Shown here piece by piece: positions 7,622 through 17,003 of a stretch of 64,000 nucleotides of DNA; within the stretch, counting starts at the first letter, position 1; every line of letters starts with the position of its first letter. Made by a program: the position numbers and the translations under genes. Source of the DNA: Lachnospiraceae bacterium (lineage in GTDB: Bacteria; Bacillota; Clostridia; Lachnospirales; Lachnospiraceae). The notes beneath the pieces are model-generated. The model did not search any database, was not told the origin of the DNA, and saw only the letters and a program-made list of their open reading frames with translations. Location of the stretch: contig JAEEJA010000095.1 of the NCBI GenBank assembly GCA_016281605.1, forward strand, positions 89,971-153,970, written 5' to 3'.

Positions 7622-9565
7622 CTACTTTAACTCAAGTGCATTTTCAAGGCAATTAAGCCATGTTCTTCCGTTACCGCGTCTTACATCAAGAGAATTAATT
7701 GCTACTCCGTAAACTGTCTTAACATCATCTCCTGCATTTGCGCTTTCTGATTCCACAAGAGAACCCAGATCGCTTATTACATAAAGTTTTCCATCTGCTT
7801 CACCCAGGTACATCATCTCATGAGAAGAGAAAATCAGTATAGTGCCCGGCATACATGTCCTTATGTAATCAGTCTTTTCTTCATCAGTTTTGCCGCTTAT
7901 ATTTGTTACATATCCCGGTACGCGAGCCTGCCATGTAGTATTTCTCGGAAGGTCAAATCCAAAGCACTTGTATATCTGTCTCATGTAAAGAGAGCAATCC
8001 ATAGCGTCAAGCATTCCACCCCAACCGTATCTGTCTCCAAGACATGTAAAAGCAGTTTCAAGCACATTTCTCTCAGTATAGTCAAGGTAACCTGCATTTA
8101 CTTTTGCATTCATAGGTATGAGTGCATAAGCCTTAACAAGCTTTCCTTCATCATCTCTTGCAGGAACATAAACCACATGATTATACCATGTATTTCTCTC
8201 TCCTATATTAGCAGGAATGTTATCAGAAGAGACTATCGGAAGGGTTGTTCCTAAGTAAAGCTCAAGCTTTGAGGATTCGGGATATGAGATAGAAGCATCT
8301 AAGGTAATGTGATTTGTGTTAACCACAAGTGTTTCTTTATCCGGTGTATTCCACATGGAAAGCCATGTTTCCTTATCATCACAGATTGCAATATCCTCTG
8401 TGGCAACCCATCCTGAGCAATAAGAACATATCCCAAAAGCAAACTTCCCATCTGCTGTAATAGCGCTTACTATCATAGGATCATTTATATTTAATCCTGT
8501 GTTCATAAACTCATCATCAGGATCTGTGGCGCTCCAGCCTACGCAATCTGCCGTAGGGATACTTCTCATACCTGTCCTTTTTACAACAAGGGCAAGCTTT
8601 CTTGTGGTAAATCCGGTAGTATCAGCATTTGATACATTGTCAAAAATATCATCAAAGTAATCGTTTGTATCGACAGCTTTACCCTCAACATACATTGTTT
8701 TTCCTCTGCCGATAACATAGTCATCACGAACACTTATAAGGTCATTTTTAAGTGTTGTCTTCATAGATTCTGCATTGAAATTATCTATATTGAAATTTTT
8801 AAGATCATATGTATTGGTAGATGCATCCTTGTAAACAGACTCATTTATTTCTTTTATCTGCTCAGCAGTCATGATTACATCATCCGCAGTTTCTGACTTA
8901 TCAGCCCAGAATTTTGCATTTGTCATAGCGTATGTAACATCTCCCTGAAATAGTACGTTATCATTTGGCGAAAGAGTCGGAGTTGAAGTTGGAGTGACCG
9001 TAGGAGTTACAGTAGGTTTCTCTGCTGGGTCTGTATCCGGTGTCTTGGTTGGCTCGGTAGGTGGTGTTACAGCCGGAGAAGTGGTTGGTTCGTGAGAAGG
9101 ATCTGCAACGGGTTCGTTAGTTTTTTGATCTTCAGGTCTTCCAGCCGGTGGAAATGAAACGACAACATATACTGTAATTGCAGGTATAGTTGACGGTACA
9201 GAAACAGCAGGAGTAGTGGCAGGACTGGCTACCTTACCTTCTATCACCTTAACTTTGGTTTTAAGCTTGATTTTTTTATTATCTTTGGTTGTTATAGTTA
9301 CCTTAATCTTAGTACTACCAACTGACTTAGCTGTTACTTTTCCCTTTTTCGAAACAGCAGCAACCTTTGGTTTTGAGCTTTTCCACTTTGTCTTAAGACC
9401 GGAAGCTTTTTTTACTTTAAGTTTTACGGTTTCACCAACTTCTAAGGTTACTTTGGTTTTATTGAGCTTTGGTTTGCTTTCAGCTTTTACTGTATCTGTT
9501 GGTAAACATGTTACAGTGAGAGCTAAAGCAAGTATAGATGCTATTATTTTTTTTGTGTTTTTCAT
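7622..9565 (-). CDS. Secreted NlpC/P60 peptidase with Big_2 and SH3-like regions
   Basis: 647 residues. Signal peptide (about 1-28), Big_2 Ig-like domain (about 32-110, WKSSKPKVAAVSKKGKVTA), a long Thr/Pro linker (about 112-200), a middle region with SH3-like character, and a C-terminal NlpC/P60 domain. The catalytic Cys is in MDCSLYMRQ (about 524) with RYGWGGM before it, and His is in SSHEMMYLG (about 581). Such enzymes cleave D-gamma-glutamyl-diaminopimelate or related bonds in wall peptides. The order SH3 then NlpC/P60 is that of the YkfC-type endopeptidases. It starts 30 nt after the stop of the solute-binding lipoprotein and is probably co-transcribed with it. The ribosome site is AAGGAGG. 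Confidence 0.88.
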   Translation of the reverse strand: MKNTKKIIASILALALTVTCLPTDTVKAESKPKLNKTKVTLEVGETVKLKVKKASGLKTKWKSSKPKVAAVSKKGKVTAKSVGSTKIKVTITTKDNKKIKLKTKVKVIEGKVASPATTPAVSVPSTIPAITVYVVVSFPPAGRPEDQKTNEPVADPSHEPTTSPAVTPPTEPTKTPDTDPAEKPTVTPTVTPTSTPTLSPNDNVLFQGDVTYAMTNAKFWADKSETADDVIMTAEQIKEINESVYKDASTNTYDLKNFNIDNFNAESMKTTLKNDLISVRDDYVIGRGKTMYVEGKAVDTNDYFDDIFDNVSNADTTGFTTRKLALVVKRTGMRSIPTADCVGWSATDPDDEFMNTGLNINDPMIVSAITADGKFAFGICSYCSGWVATEDIAICDDKETWLSMWNTPDKETLVVNTNHITLDASISYPESSKLELYLGTTLPIVSSDNIPANIGERNTWYNHVVYVPARDDEGKLVKAYALIPMNAKVNAGYLDYTERNVLETAFTCLGDRYGWGGMLDAMDCSLYMRQIYKCFGFDLPRNTTWQARVPGYVTNISGKTDEEKTDYIRTCMPGTILIFSSHEMMYLGEADGKLYVISDLGSLVESESANAGDDVKTVYGVAINSLDVRRGNGRTWLNCLENALELK

Positions 9566-9595
9566 GCATGAACCTCCTTTTTATCACATATTTGA

Positions 9596-11422
9596 TTAGT
9601 TTTTCTTTCTGTCAGCGTAGACAGGATTGTCCTTATGAAGCTCTACAAAATCTGCAAGTGTCTGCTTAGAAGCCTCGACTCTTGCCTTTGCATTTTCTAT
9701 ATCAATTTTTATAACCTTATCATAGCCAAGACCCTTTACTGTATCCTGCATATCTTTAAGAAGTGAGTTGAATTCTGCTTCATCCTTAGCAAATACCATT
9801 TTCCATGAATTGTCAACTATTATTGGCTTACATTGATTTCTGATAGCTGTGACTTCAGAGCTTTCTTCTATAGGTGTAAACTGTGTTCCAATCTGTACTG
9901 TCAGTGCTTTTTTCTTTCTTAAGAACTGTAATGTGGTATCGGAATTGTCGGCATACTTTTTCCAATCCTTATCAAGGGCTGTATTATTCTTTTCGAGAAC
10001 AGATTCCCACATAGTAGTAAGGTAAGGTTCATTTGATTTAGGATCAATATCAACAAATGAAACGGTCTTATAGTTGAGTGCGGAAACTCCTTCGCTCCAT
10101 TTACCACCGCCCCACTCTTCAGGAATTGTAACATCTTCTCCAGAGAATATTTTATCTCCAAGCTCAGTTAATATAGCCTTTCCGTAGTTCATCTCCCATG
10201 TAAGTCCTTCAGGACCTGCAGCACCATTAGATGCGCCTGCTGTTTCTACACCTTCCGGAGAGTAGAGCCAATCGATAAAGTCAGCAAGTCTCTGTGGATC
10301 TTCTGCTTTGCACCCTACAGCTATACATGTATTTGCGTTACCCTGTGAATAGCAACCATTAGTAAGGCAATTTGAATCATTTATAAAGAGAGGCATGTAA
10401 CCTTTGCCTTCTTCACCATGCTCAACTGAATTATAAACTGACTTAGACTGATAACTCCATGTTGAGAAAAGTATCTGACCATCTCTGAATTTATTGGAAA
10501 GTATATCATAATTCTGAGATGTAGATTCCGGATCAAGAAGTCCTGCCTGATTACAATCAAAGAGGAACTTTAAGCAACGTACATAAAGTCCGTTTGAATC
10601 TGTTATATCCTGTATATCACTTCCGTCTGCCTTCCAAAGCGAAAATCCCATCTCTTCATATCCATAGAGAGATGCAATATTTTTGGTGGTACACATCATG
10701 GCGCCATCCCAATCCTTGAAAAGTGATAGCCCGTATGTTTTCTTGCCTGATTCACTTTTTGGACACTTCTTCTGCATTTCCTTAAGTGCAGGAATTAAAT
10801 CTTCAAGGGTACCTACTTCAGGGTAGCCTGCTGCCTTGTAAGCATCCCACCTAACATAAGGAGAAACTATAGGTTCATTACCATCTGCAGGAAGTCTTGG
10901 AGAACGTATGGATATCTCACTCGGTATACCATAGATTCCCTCAGATACGCTTGTTCCGTTAAACTTTTCTATAGCTGCCTGATATGTTTTTACAACATCC
11001 TTATCTGCGAGATATGTTGAAAGGTCTATAACAAGACCTGATTTTATAAGATTCTTAAAATCATTTCCTGCACCACCTGTTATAATAAGATCACCTAAGT
11101 CACCTGCGGCAGTTCTGCTCTGAAATAGAGTATCTCCGTTACCGTCTACATTGGGTGCTATGATATTTAGTTCCATGTTGAACTTGTCTCTTACTATCTG
11201 AGCAAACCAGCCTGACTGTATACCCTGATAATTTGCGAGCGCATCATAAACATCTACAGTTATGAATTTTTCATACTTAGAACCACGGGTTGTCTGACCC
11301 TGATTTGTGTTAGTCTGGGTAGTTTCCTTATCCTTACCGCAACCTGAAAGCCCTACTGTAAGACCTAAAACGAGAGTCGTAGCAATAAATCTACTACATA
11401 AACGCTTAAAAACTTTTCTCAT
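9596..11422 (-). CDS. Extracellular solute-binding lipoprotein (ABC type)
   Basis: 608 residues from the ATG at 11422, chosen because GGAG lies 7 nt before it; an upstream start 12 nt earlier is less well placed. The lipoprotein signal ends in LSGCGK. The rest has the layout of a family 1 (MalE-like) substrate-binding protein, with a mature region beginning at the strand-like FITVDVYDALANY, Trp/Tyr-rich pockets, and the segment ADFIDWLYSPEGVE typical of these proteins. No permease or ATPase gene is adjacent, so it may feed a remote transporter or act as a sensor. The downstream partner is an NlpC/P60 hydrolase, so imported or sensed ligands could be wall fragments (inference). A shorter relative is at 62232-63851. 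Confidence 0.85.
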   Translation of the reverse strand: MRKVFKRLCSRFIATTLVLGLTVGLSGCGKDKETTQTNTNQGQTTRGSKYEKFITVDVYDALANYQGIQSGWFAQIVRDKFNMELNIIAPNVDGNGDTLFQSRTAAGDLGDLIITGGAGNDFKNLIKSGLVIDLSTYLADKDVVKTYQAAIEKFNGTSVSEGIYGIPSEISIRSPRLPADGNEPIVSPYVRWDAYKAAGYPEVGTLEDLIPALKEMQKKCPKSESGKKTYGLSLFKDWDGAMMCTTKNIASLYGYEEMGFSLWKADGSDIQDITDSNGLYVRCLKFLFDCNQAGLLDPESTSQNYDILSNKFRDGQILFSTWSYQSKSVYNSVEHGEEGKGYMPLFINDSNCLTNGCYSQGNANTCIAVGCKAEDPQRLADFIDWLYSPEGVETAGASNGAAGPEGLTWEMNYGKAILTELGDKIFSGEDVTIPEEWGGGKWSEGVSALNYKTVSFVDIDPKSNEPYLTTMWESVLEKNNTALDKDWKKYADNSDTTLQFLRKKKALTVQIGTQFTPIEESSEVTAIRNQCKPIIVDNSWKMVFAKDEAEFNSLLKDMQDTVKGLGYDKVIKIDIENAKARVEASKQTLADFVELHKDNPVYADRKKN

Positions 11423-11486
11423 AATAATCTCCATTCCTATAAATAACTAATACTTTTAAATGATTTTTACTTACGCAATCCGTGTC

Positions 11487-11515
11487 AGTATACACTCGTA
11501 ATTTTGTAAATGCAA
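11487..11515 (-). promoter_or_regulatory. Sigma-A promoter for the solute-binding lipoprotein
   Basis: On the minus strand TTGCAT (11515-11510), a 17-nt spacer and TATACT (11492-11487) are followed by a start near 11481, leaving a leader of about 60 nt. Confidence 0.65.
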
Positions 11516-11594
11516 GTTTTTTCTAGATAAATTACAAGCATTATAAAATATAGAATTCTACAATTATATTTCTAAATAGTTTTACAAAATCCAT

Positions 11595-11634
11595 AAAAAA
11601 GGAAGCCGTCACACTTTTTAGCATAACGACTTCC
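11595..11634 (-). terminator. Intrinsic terminator of the unknown gene ending at 11752
   Basis: Arms GGAAGTCGT and ACGGCTTCC (one mismatch) enclose a 16-nt loop and are followed by six T residues on the minus strand. Its loop and layout resemble the terminator at 28293-28334. Confidence 0.7.
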
Positions 11635-11751
11635 CATGGGAATCTGTTGTATTAATCAAATAAATCAGATTTTACTTTTTTTACTTAAGTCCGGAACTTT
11701 TAATGAATCTTTTGTCTTAAAAGGTATGTTCCACTTGCCTTCAGAGAACTT

Positions 11752-12891
11752 TCATGATTTACTCTTAACTTGTATTTTTATGGAATTATCACTAACTCCG
11801 ATAATTTTAGAGCCTACTCCTACATTTATCTTTGTTATACTCTTATACTTCCTGTTACGTTGTAAAAGAACACCATTCTTTATTACGAAGTCGCTATTCA
11901 TATATCCGGATTTATCCAGTGTTACAAACTGTGTTCTCATACCAAAGCGTACACTCAGGGAAGTTGAATCCGGCATACGTCTCTTTGCTACATATGTTTT
12001 CTTTCCGGTTGACTTTCCGTATTTTCCGCTGCTATCAGGGAATTCGACTTTCACATCATGTTTATTACAATATTTAACATAATCCTCATATGAATCAAAG
12101 TCATCAGGAGCAGGTTGATAACGCAAAACATAGGAAACTTCTTCTCCATCTGCATCTAGGAAGCATTTATATTTTTCTTCTCCCTGTCCACCAAAGTATT
12201 TGTTAGAATTCTCATCAAAGTAACCTTTTTCAACCAGATTTCCGGTTAAGGCGTAAACCTCAATCTCAACTTCTCCACCCATACCTTCTATCATTTCTTT
12301 CATGAAACTGATACTTTTATCAACATCAGGTGTTTCATTAAAAAGCTTGATTCCAAATATTAAACAATAATCATAGTATTCTTTATCTGAAGAAAACTCA
12401 TCTCTCGATAAAAACAAACTATCTACGTAATCACTTCTGGATTTGAAGCCTAAAGCTTTGTAATCAACTTTATATGCCCCTTCTATAGGAAGTTCCTTTA
12501 AGTATTTGATGAAATCATTAAATGATGAAAAGTCCTTAGGTTTTTTTGTTGTTGTTATCGCCTTTAACAGATTTCCGGCTCTGTTGCCCGATAATGAAAG
12601 ATTTGAGCTGATTGTCTTAATATCGCTTTCCTTATTTTGTAAGTTTAATGAATTAGAGAGACTCTCTATTACAACGGTTTTTTCAGGTAGAATCAGCTCT
12701 CCCGGCTGATAATTAATTACAATTTCATCATTTTCTTCTGCTTCGATAATAGTATCGCCAAGTAACTCAGCTAATTTACGATACATGTCTCTCATATTCG
12801 ATGGTATTTGATTTAGATCCAGAATATGCGTTGGATTTATTTTATAAGTCAAAGGTAAATAATTTTCTTTTTCTTCCCTCTTCTCTATCAA
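11752..12891 (-). CDS. Unknown protein with three internal acidic-aromatic repeats
   Basis: 379 residues if the TTG at 12891 is the start. That start has only a weak ribosome site (GGACC), so it may be displaced. I do not recognise the family. A motif recurs three times: PKDFSSFNDFIKYL, RDEFSSDKEYYDYC and PDDFDSYEDYVKYC, each with the pattern [DE]-F-x-S-x3-[DE]-[FY]-x2-Y. No signal peptide or membrane segment is visible, so the protein is likely cytoplasmic. The C-terminal 60 residues are beta-rich and basic. It is divergent from the nuclease-like gene at 13054, and the gap of 162 bp holds two copies of an operator-like repeat, so the two genes may be co-regulated. It has its own terminator. 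Confidence 0.6.
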   Translation of the reverse strand: MIEKREEKENYLPLTYKINPTHILDLNQIPSNMRDMYRKLAELLGDTIIEAEENDEIVINYQPGELILPEKTVVIESLSNSLNLQNKESDIKTISSNLSLSGNRAGNLLKAITTTKKPKDFSSFNDFIKYLKELPIEGAYKVDYKALGFKSRSDYVDSLFLSRDEFSSDKEYYDYCLIFGIKLFNETPDVDKSISFMKEMIEGMGGEVEIEVYALTGNLVEKGYFDENSNKYFGGQGEEKYKCFLDADGEEVSYVLRYQPAPDDFDSYEDYVKYCNKHDVKVEFPDSSGKYGKSTGKKTYVAKRRMPDSTSLSVRFGMRTQFVTLDKSGYMNSDFVIKNGVLLQRNRKYKSITKINVGVGSKIIGVSDNSIKIQVKSKS

Positions 12892-12906
12892 TAGAGGTCC
12901 ATTACC

Positions 12907-12940
12907 GTCATGAACGACAGTTAATTTGTCATGAACGACA
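12907..12940. promoter_or_regulatory. Paired 13-bp repeat, operator-like
   Basis: GTCATGAACGACA occurs at 12907-12919 and again at 12928-12940, 21 bp apart, which is two turns of DNA. Each copy also reads as a dyad of the form TGTC-N6-GAC. The pair sits in the gap between two divergent genes, just upstream of the minus-strand start. Confidence 0.6.
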
Positions 12941-13053
12941 TAATATTTAAAATATTAAAAAAAAAGGAAATGTATTTGGGGGTTGATTTTATTTCTGTTC
13001 GGATGTACTCTTTTCTTGCATAACAATTTAATCATACACATACGGAGATTATC

Positions 13054-13806
13054 ATGAGTATCACATCTTACGAAAAGGATTGCTTTTTTAAAGCTTATGA
13101 CAAAGTGATAAATAAGAATTCATTAAATGGTGGCATAGGCACACTTAGTGAAAAAACCATGCATGCCATAATTAAAAACTATTACGAGTCTGATGAAAGC
13201 TATCAGGAAATAAGGGTTGGAACTAATATTGCTGATATATATAAAGACGGTGAGATAATAGAAATCCAGACTCGATCATTTGATAAATTAAGAAAAAAAC
13301 TGGATGCTTTCCTTCCAGAGCACCCGGTTACAATTGTTCATCCTATAGTACATAAAAAGAAACTCATATGGATAGACCCTAACACAGGAGAACTTTCAGA
13401 GCCTAGAAAATCTCCAAAAACAGGTTCTGTACTTGATGCATTTCGTGAAATATATAAAATCAAAATGTATCTTAATGATCCCAATCTAACTATAAATATA
13501 ACTATGGTTGATGCCACCGAGTACAGAATTCTAAATAAAAATCCCAAATATGCCAAATATCATACAACAAGATATGATAGGATTCCAACCGAACTTATAG
13601 ATGAATACTGTTTGAATTCATTTTCAGATTATGTTGCCCTTCTTCCAAAAAGTTTACCTGAGTGCTTTACTGTTCAGCAACTTGCAAAAGAGGGGCATGT
13701 AACCCGTAGTACAGCCGGTATTGTGGCGAATATTATGCGAGAAGTCGGTGCTATCGAGCATGTGGATACTATAAAAAGAGCATATGTCTACCGGATAAAA
13801 CCTTAA
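13054..13806 (+). CDS. Nuclease-like protein with C-terminal winged helix, unknown function
   Basis: 250 residues. The N-terminal half has a pattern compatible with the PD-(D/E)XK nuclease fold: Glu in ESYQEIRVG, Asp in NIADIYKDG (about residue 67) and EIIEIQTRSF (about 73-82), where E-x-Q would replace the usual E-x-K. The middle (TIVHPIVHKKKLIWIDPNTG, then KSPKTGSVLDAFREIY) and the phrase RYDRIPTELIDE look like a conserved Firmicutes family of unassigned role. The C-terminal 55 residues read as a winged helix (FTVQQLAKEGHVTRSTAG, then the wing AYVYRI). The likely role is a DNA-binding or DNA-processing protein, as inference only. The ribosome site is ACGGAG. It is divergent from the unknown gene at 11752 across a repeat pair. 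Confidence 0.6.
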   Translation: MSITSYEKDCFFKAYDKVINKNSLNGGIGTLSEKTMHAIIKNYYESDESYQEIRVGTNIADIYKDGEIIEIQTRSFDKLRKKLDAFLPEHPVTIVHPIVHKKKLIWIDPNTGELSEPRKSPKTGSVLDAFREIYKIKMYLNDPNLTINITMVDATEYRILNKNPKYAKYHTTRYDRIPTELIDEYCLNSFSDYVALLPKSLPECFTVQQLAKEGHVTRSTAGIVANIMREVGAIEHVDTIKRAYVYRIKP

Positions 13807-13827
13807 ATTCTTATTTAAGATATTATT

Positions 13828-13865
13828 AGCCGCTATGAAGTATCTTTTGACACTTCATGGCGGCT
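13828..13865. terminator. Hairpin between convergent genes, probable terminator
   Basis: Arms AGCCGCTATGAAGT and ACTTCATGGCGGCT pair over 14 bp with one G-T pair around a 10-nt loop. No clear T run follows on either strand, so termination is likely but not certain. Confidence 0.55.
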
Positions 13866-13899
13866 ATGGATCATTCGATATCAAATCAGTTGACTTAAT

Positions 13900-16308
13900 T
13901 TAAATCCTATCTTTCATATTAAGGTTTTCAAGGTCGAAGCTTACCATGTCTACGCCCGGCTTAACTACATACAGATAATCATTTATATATAGTCCTCTTG
14001 AAGATTCAAATATATACTCATATGTAAGAGCTTTATTCTCTTTAGCGCTATACACTCTTACTCCGTCATAAGCCGAATTAGAATCATCCTTTGCTGAATT
14101 ATCAATCTTTTCTTCATCAGACTTTACACCCTCATTCATTTCATCTTCTATTGCATCTTCGTCTATATAGTAAGGCTCATCTACATAGTACTCATCCTGC
14201 TCATAGCTGTTTCCGACATACTTAAGTCTGAGCTTAAAACCATCTTCCTTTGTATAGGAGTATAACAGATAATCTGCGCTACTGTTTCCTGATGCACTAA
14301 AGCCTATAAGATTCTTTTCTTGATCTATAAGGACACCATTCATATTTTCGCTAAGGAAATGAGCGAAAGTGTAGTTTCTGTCGACACACTTGTTGATTTC
14401 CTTAACATTGGTAGGATCGCTTACATCAAACATTGATAGCTTGATACCTGTTGTTGGACCGCCGTTTTCATCGGAATCATAGCCTATTCCCAGTAAAAGT
14501 CCATCTCCAAACGGATGAAGGTAAGCTGAAAATCCGGGGATTTTTAATTGTCCTATAAGCTTTGGATTCATAGGGTCGGAAAGATCTACACTAAAGAGTG
14601 GATCGGTATTTAAATATGTCACAAAGTAACCTGTGTCACCCATAAATCTTGCTGATTTGATTTCTTCTTTTCTTGCAATATTTTTAAGAGAGCTAACTAC
14701 TTCAAGTCTCATGTTAAGGATATAAAGCTGATTTGTTCTTACCCATGTTGAGTAATTTGTTTCCGTACTTACAAGTCTTAGATATCCATTATATTCATCC
14801 ATGCTGTAATCATTGAGTATCTGTCCTACACATTCACCTTCTGCCTCTAATGCAAATTTTCCATCTTTATATGCTATTCTCTGAATAATAGTCTTTGTCT
14901 TGCTTCTGACACTTTCATCCCATATTGAGTAAAACTTATCGATTATATTTCCCTTTTTGTCATAATAATCAATCTTATAATCCACAAGATAAATATTTGA
15001 TGCACTTACATACTCCGATGCATTGCCACCAAGAACTGCTAAGGTATCTACCTGCTTCGGCTCACCCTCAAGCTTATAAGATGATATAACTGTGTAAATT
15101 TGAGACTTTACATATGGGTGAACTATCACGCAGCCCTCATCCACAATTTTATCATTTACCTTTGGGATGAAGGTTTCTTTTTCTTCAAACTTAGGTTTCT
15201 TCTCGTAGTTATACATATTCTTTTCAGAAAATGTATAGAGAACACCGTCAGCTATCCTTGAACTCTTATATGCACCATCCTGCTTAAATGTCTCAATCTT
15301 CTTTGGTTCCTGTCTGTTTGATATATCATAGATAACTATAGCGGTAGTATCATATCCGTAACCATAACCATAATCAATTACATAGAATTTCTTTTTTCTT
15401 CCATCTTCTGATGTTTCTACATTCGAATAATTACCGACAAATATGAGCATATCTCCCCTGACATACATATCGGTTACATATATTCCATCATCCATTATAC
15501 CTGTTTCGGACACAACCTCAAGTTCTCCGTCATTAGCCTTTGTAATAGTAAATTCTGATTTGTGCTGATTATAAGAATAAATATAATTTCCGTCAGTCTT
15601 TACCTTATCTCCCTCATCAACGCCTTCTGTTCTGGTATTTGTCTCAGAGTACTCGTTTGATCTTGAGTCGTCAGTAGAGGCTAATGCATTTTTCTCTGCA
15701 CTGTAGCTTTGTGTTGTCTCGCCTTCTGCTGCACCATCAACAGCTGTGTCATTTACAGCATTGTTTGCAGATTCAGATATTGCAACATTTCCGTTGGTTT
15801 TAAAACTTTCCTCTGTTTCTTTATAAAAGCTGTTTATGGCATCAAATGCTTTTTTATAATTATCACCTTCGGTTGCATACTTGATTCCGATGGTATCTAT
15901 GTTATTCTTTTCAATATTCTTTGGATTATCAGTGATTCGCTTCTGATTCATGCTTACTCCAAAGACAGCAAGTCCTCCGATTATAACCACCAAGCAAGCT
16001 ACACTTACAAGCCCCTTAGTACTCTTCATAAAGTTAAGGATTTTACTGTTTCTTTGCTTATGAGGAACTGATTCTAACGAATTTACAGGCGGTGTAACTG
16101 TTGCTTTAGTATTTTCAAACTCTCCTGCTTCCTGCTTTCTTCTGAGCATGTCCTCTATTGCACCGGGCTTAAGAGAATCCGGAACCTCCACTCCATCATT
16201 CATCTTGTCCCATAAACCGGACTGCATTGCTTCTTTTTTTTCATTTTCCATACCTATATTTTCATTTATATTATCAGCATTATTGGTTTTATCGAATCTA
16301 TCGTCCAT
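13900..16308 (-). CDS. Membrane-anchored beta-propeller protein, anti-sigma-like
   Basis: 802 residues from the ATG at 16308, which has GAGG 7 nt before it; an ATG two codons earlier is too close. The N-terminal 95 residues are cytoplasmic in character (DSLKPGAIEDMLRRKQEA resembles the N-termini of sigma-binding proteins). One transmembrane segment lies at about 95-115, followed by a large extracellular part matching the Beta_propel family (segments such as NTRTEGVDEGDKVKTDGNYI and LSDPMNPKLIGQLKIPGFSA). The C-terminus carries an acidic loop and a final strand. It lies just after an ECF sigma factor gene, so it probably holds that sigma factor at the membrane and senses an outside signal (inference from context). 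It has no catalytic motif that I can identify. Confidence 0.8.
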   Translation of the reverse strand: MDDRFDKTNNADNINENIGMENEKKEAMQSGLWDKMNDGVEVPDSLKPGAIEDMLRRKQEAGEFENTKATVTPPVNSLESVPHKQRNSKILNFMKSTKGLVSVACLVVIIGGLAVFGVSMNQKRITDNPKNIEKNNIDTIGIKYATEGDNYKKAFDAINSFYKETEESFKTNGNVAISESANNAVNDTAVDGAAEGETTQSYSAEKNALASTDDSRSNEYSETNTRTEGVDEGDKVKTDGNYIYSYNQHKSEFTITKANDGELEVVSETGIMDDGIYVTDMYVRGDMLIFVGNYSNVETSEDGRKKKFYVIDYGYGYGYDTTAIVIYDISNRQEPKKIETFKQDGAYKSSRIADGVLYTFSEKNMYNYEKKPKFEEKETFIPKVNDKIVDEGCVIVHPYVKSQIYTVISSYKLEGEPKQVDTLAVLGGNASEYVSASNIYLVDYKIDYYDKKGNIIDKFYSIWDESVRSKTKTIIQRIAYKDGKFALEAEGECVGQILNDYSMDEYNGYLRLVSTETNYSTWVRTNQLYILNMRLEVVSSLKNIARKEEIKSARFMGDTGYFVTYLNTDPLFSVDLSDPMNPKLIGQLKIPGFSAYLHPFGDGLLLGIGYDSDENGGPTTGIKLSMFDVSDPTNVKEINKCVDRNYTFAHFLSENMNGVLIDQEKNLIGFSASGNSSADYLLYSYTKEDGFKLRLKYVGNSYEQDEYYVDEPYYIDEDAIEDEMNEGVKSDEEKIDNSAKDDSNSAYDGVRVYSAKENKALTYEYIFESSRGLYINDYLYVVKPGVDMVSFDLENLNMKDRI

Positions 16309-16332
16309 AGCCATACCTCACTTTCTAAAAAT

Positions 16333-16875
16333 TCACTCATCCTTGATAGCCTCTGCCATCTTTTGCAATGAGCGGCTGTATCTGGATCGTACTGTGGCTC
16401 TGTTGAGCTGAAGTTCCTCGGATATTTCCTTACTGGTGTAACCTCCATAAACAACCATAGTTACTATCAGTCTGTCCTCGGGCGAAATTACATTAAATGC
16501 TTTTTCAAGGAGTGCACGGTTTACAATCTCTCCTTCAACATCTGCATCAGAACTTACCTGAACTGCCATGTCTTCTACACTATCATTCATAAATAAATTT
16601 CTTTGATTTACGTATTCTCTTATCTTAGCCTTACATTTATTGGATAATATGCGGAATATCCAGCCTCGAAATGCTGTTTCGTCTCTAAGACCTGCCATCC
16701 CCGTATACGCCTCAATTACGGTTTCACTCACTGTGTCCTCAGCGTCTTCCTTGTTTCCGAGTGAAAAGAGTGCCATCTTATACAAATCCTCATATACCAT
16801 CTCGTACAGACAAGCAAATGCATGAGGGTCGCTTTGCTTTGCTTTCATAACCAAAGCAGACATTTCTTCAGCCAT
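16333..16875 (-). CDS. ECF-type RNA polymerase sigma factor
   Basis: 180 residues. Region 2 is at about 10-85 (YEDLYKMALFSLGNKEDAED, then FRGWIFRILSNKCK) and region 4 at about 120-178 (EDRLIVTMVVYGGYTSKEIS, then ATVRSRYSRSLQKMAE), with a short linker and no region 3, as in group 4 sigma factors. It should direct RNA polymerase to a small set of envelope-stress-like promoters, normally including its own. It is 24 nt upstream of the beta-propeller gene, the expected place for its inhibitor. A GCAACACTTT element at about 16978 on the minus strand could be a -35 for self-activation, but no matching -10 was found at the right distance. Confidence 0.88.
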   Translation of the reverse strand: MAEEMSALVMKAKQSDPHAFACLYEMVYEDLYKMALFSLGNKEDAEDTVSETVIEAYTGMAGLRDETAFRGWIFRILSNKCKAKIREYVNQRNLFMNDSVEDMAVQVSSDADVEGEIVNRALLEKAFNVISPEDRLIVTMVVYGGYTSKEISEELQLNRATVRSRYSRSLQKMAEAIKDE

Positions 16876-17003
16876 TATTCTATTCCCCCTTTCTTTTTTT
16901 CATCCTTAAAATCAAACCTGGTTTGTTTTATCAAACTATTACGTCTTCTGTTTAATAAGTGTAAAAAACATATGAAAGTGTTGCATGAATTTTAAAAAAA
17001 TTT

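Noticed and set aside
7820..8254. 144-codon plus-strand frame
   Set aside because: It is antisense to the NlpC/P60 gene, with no ribosome site.
16930..17000. Self-activated ECF promoter
   Set aside because: A GCAACACTTT element is present, but no CGTC/CGTA-type -10 lies at the needed distance of about 16 bp.
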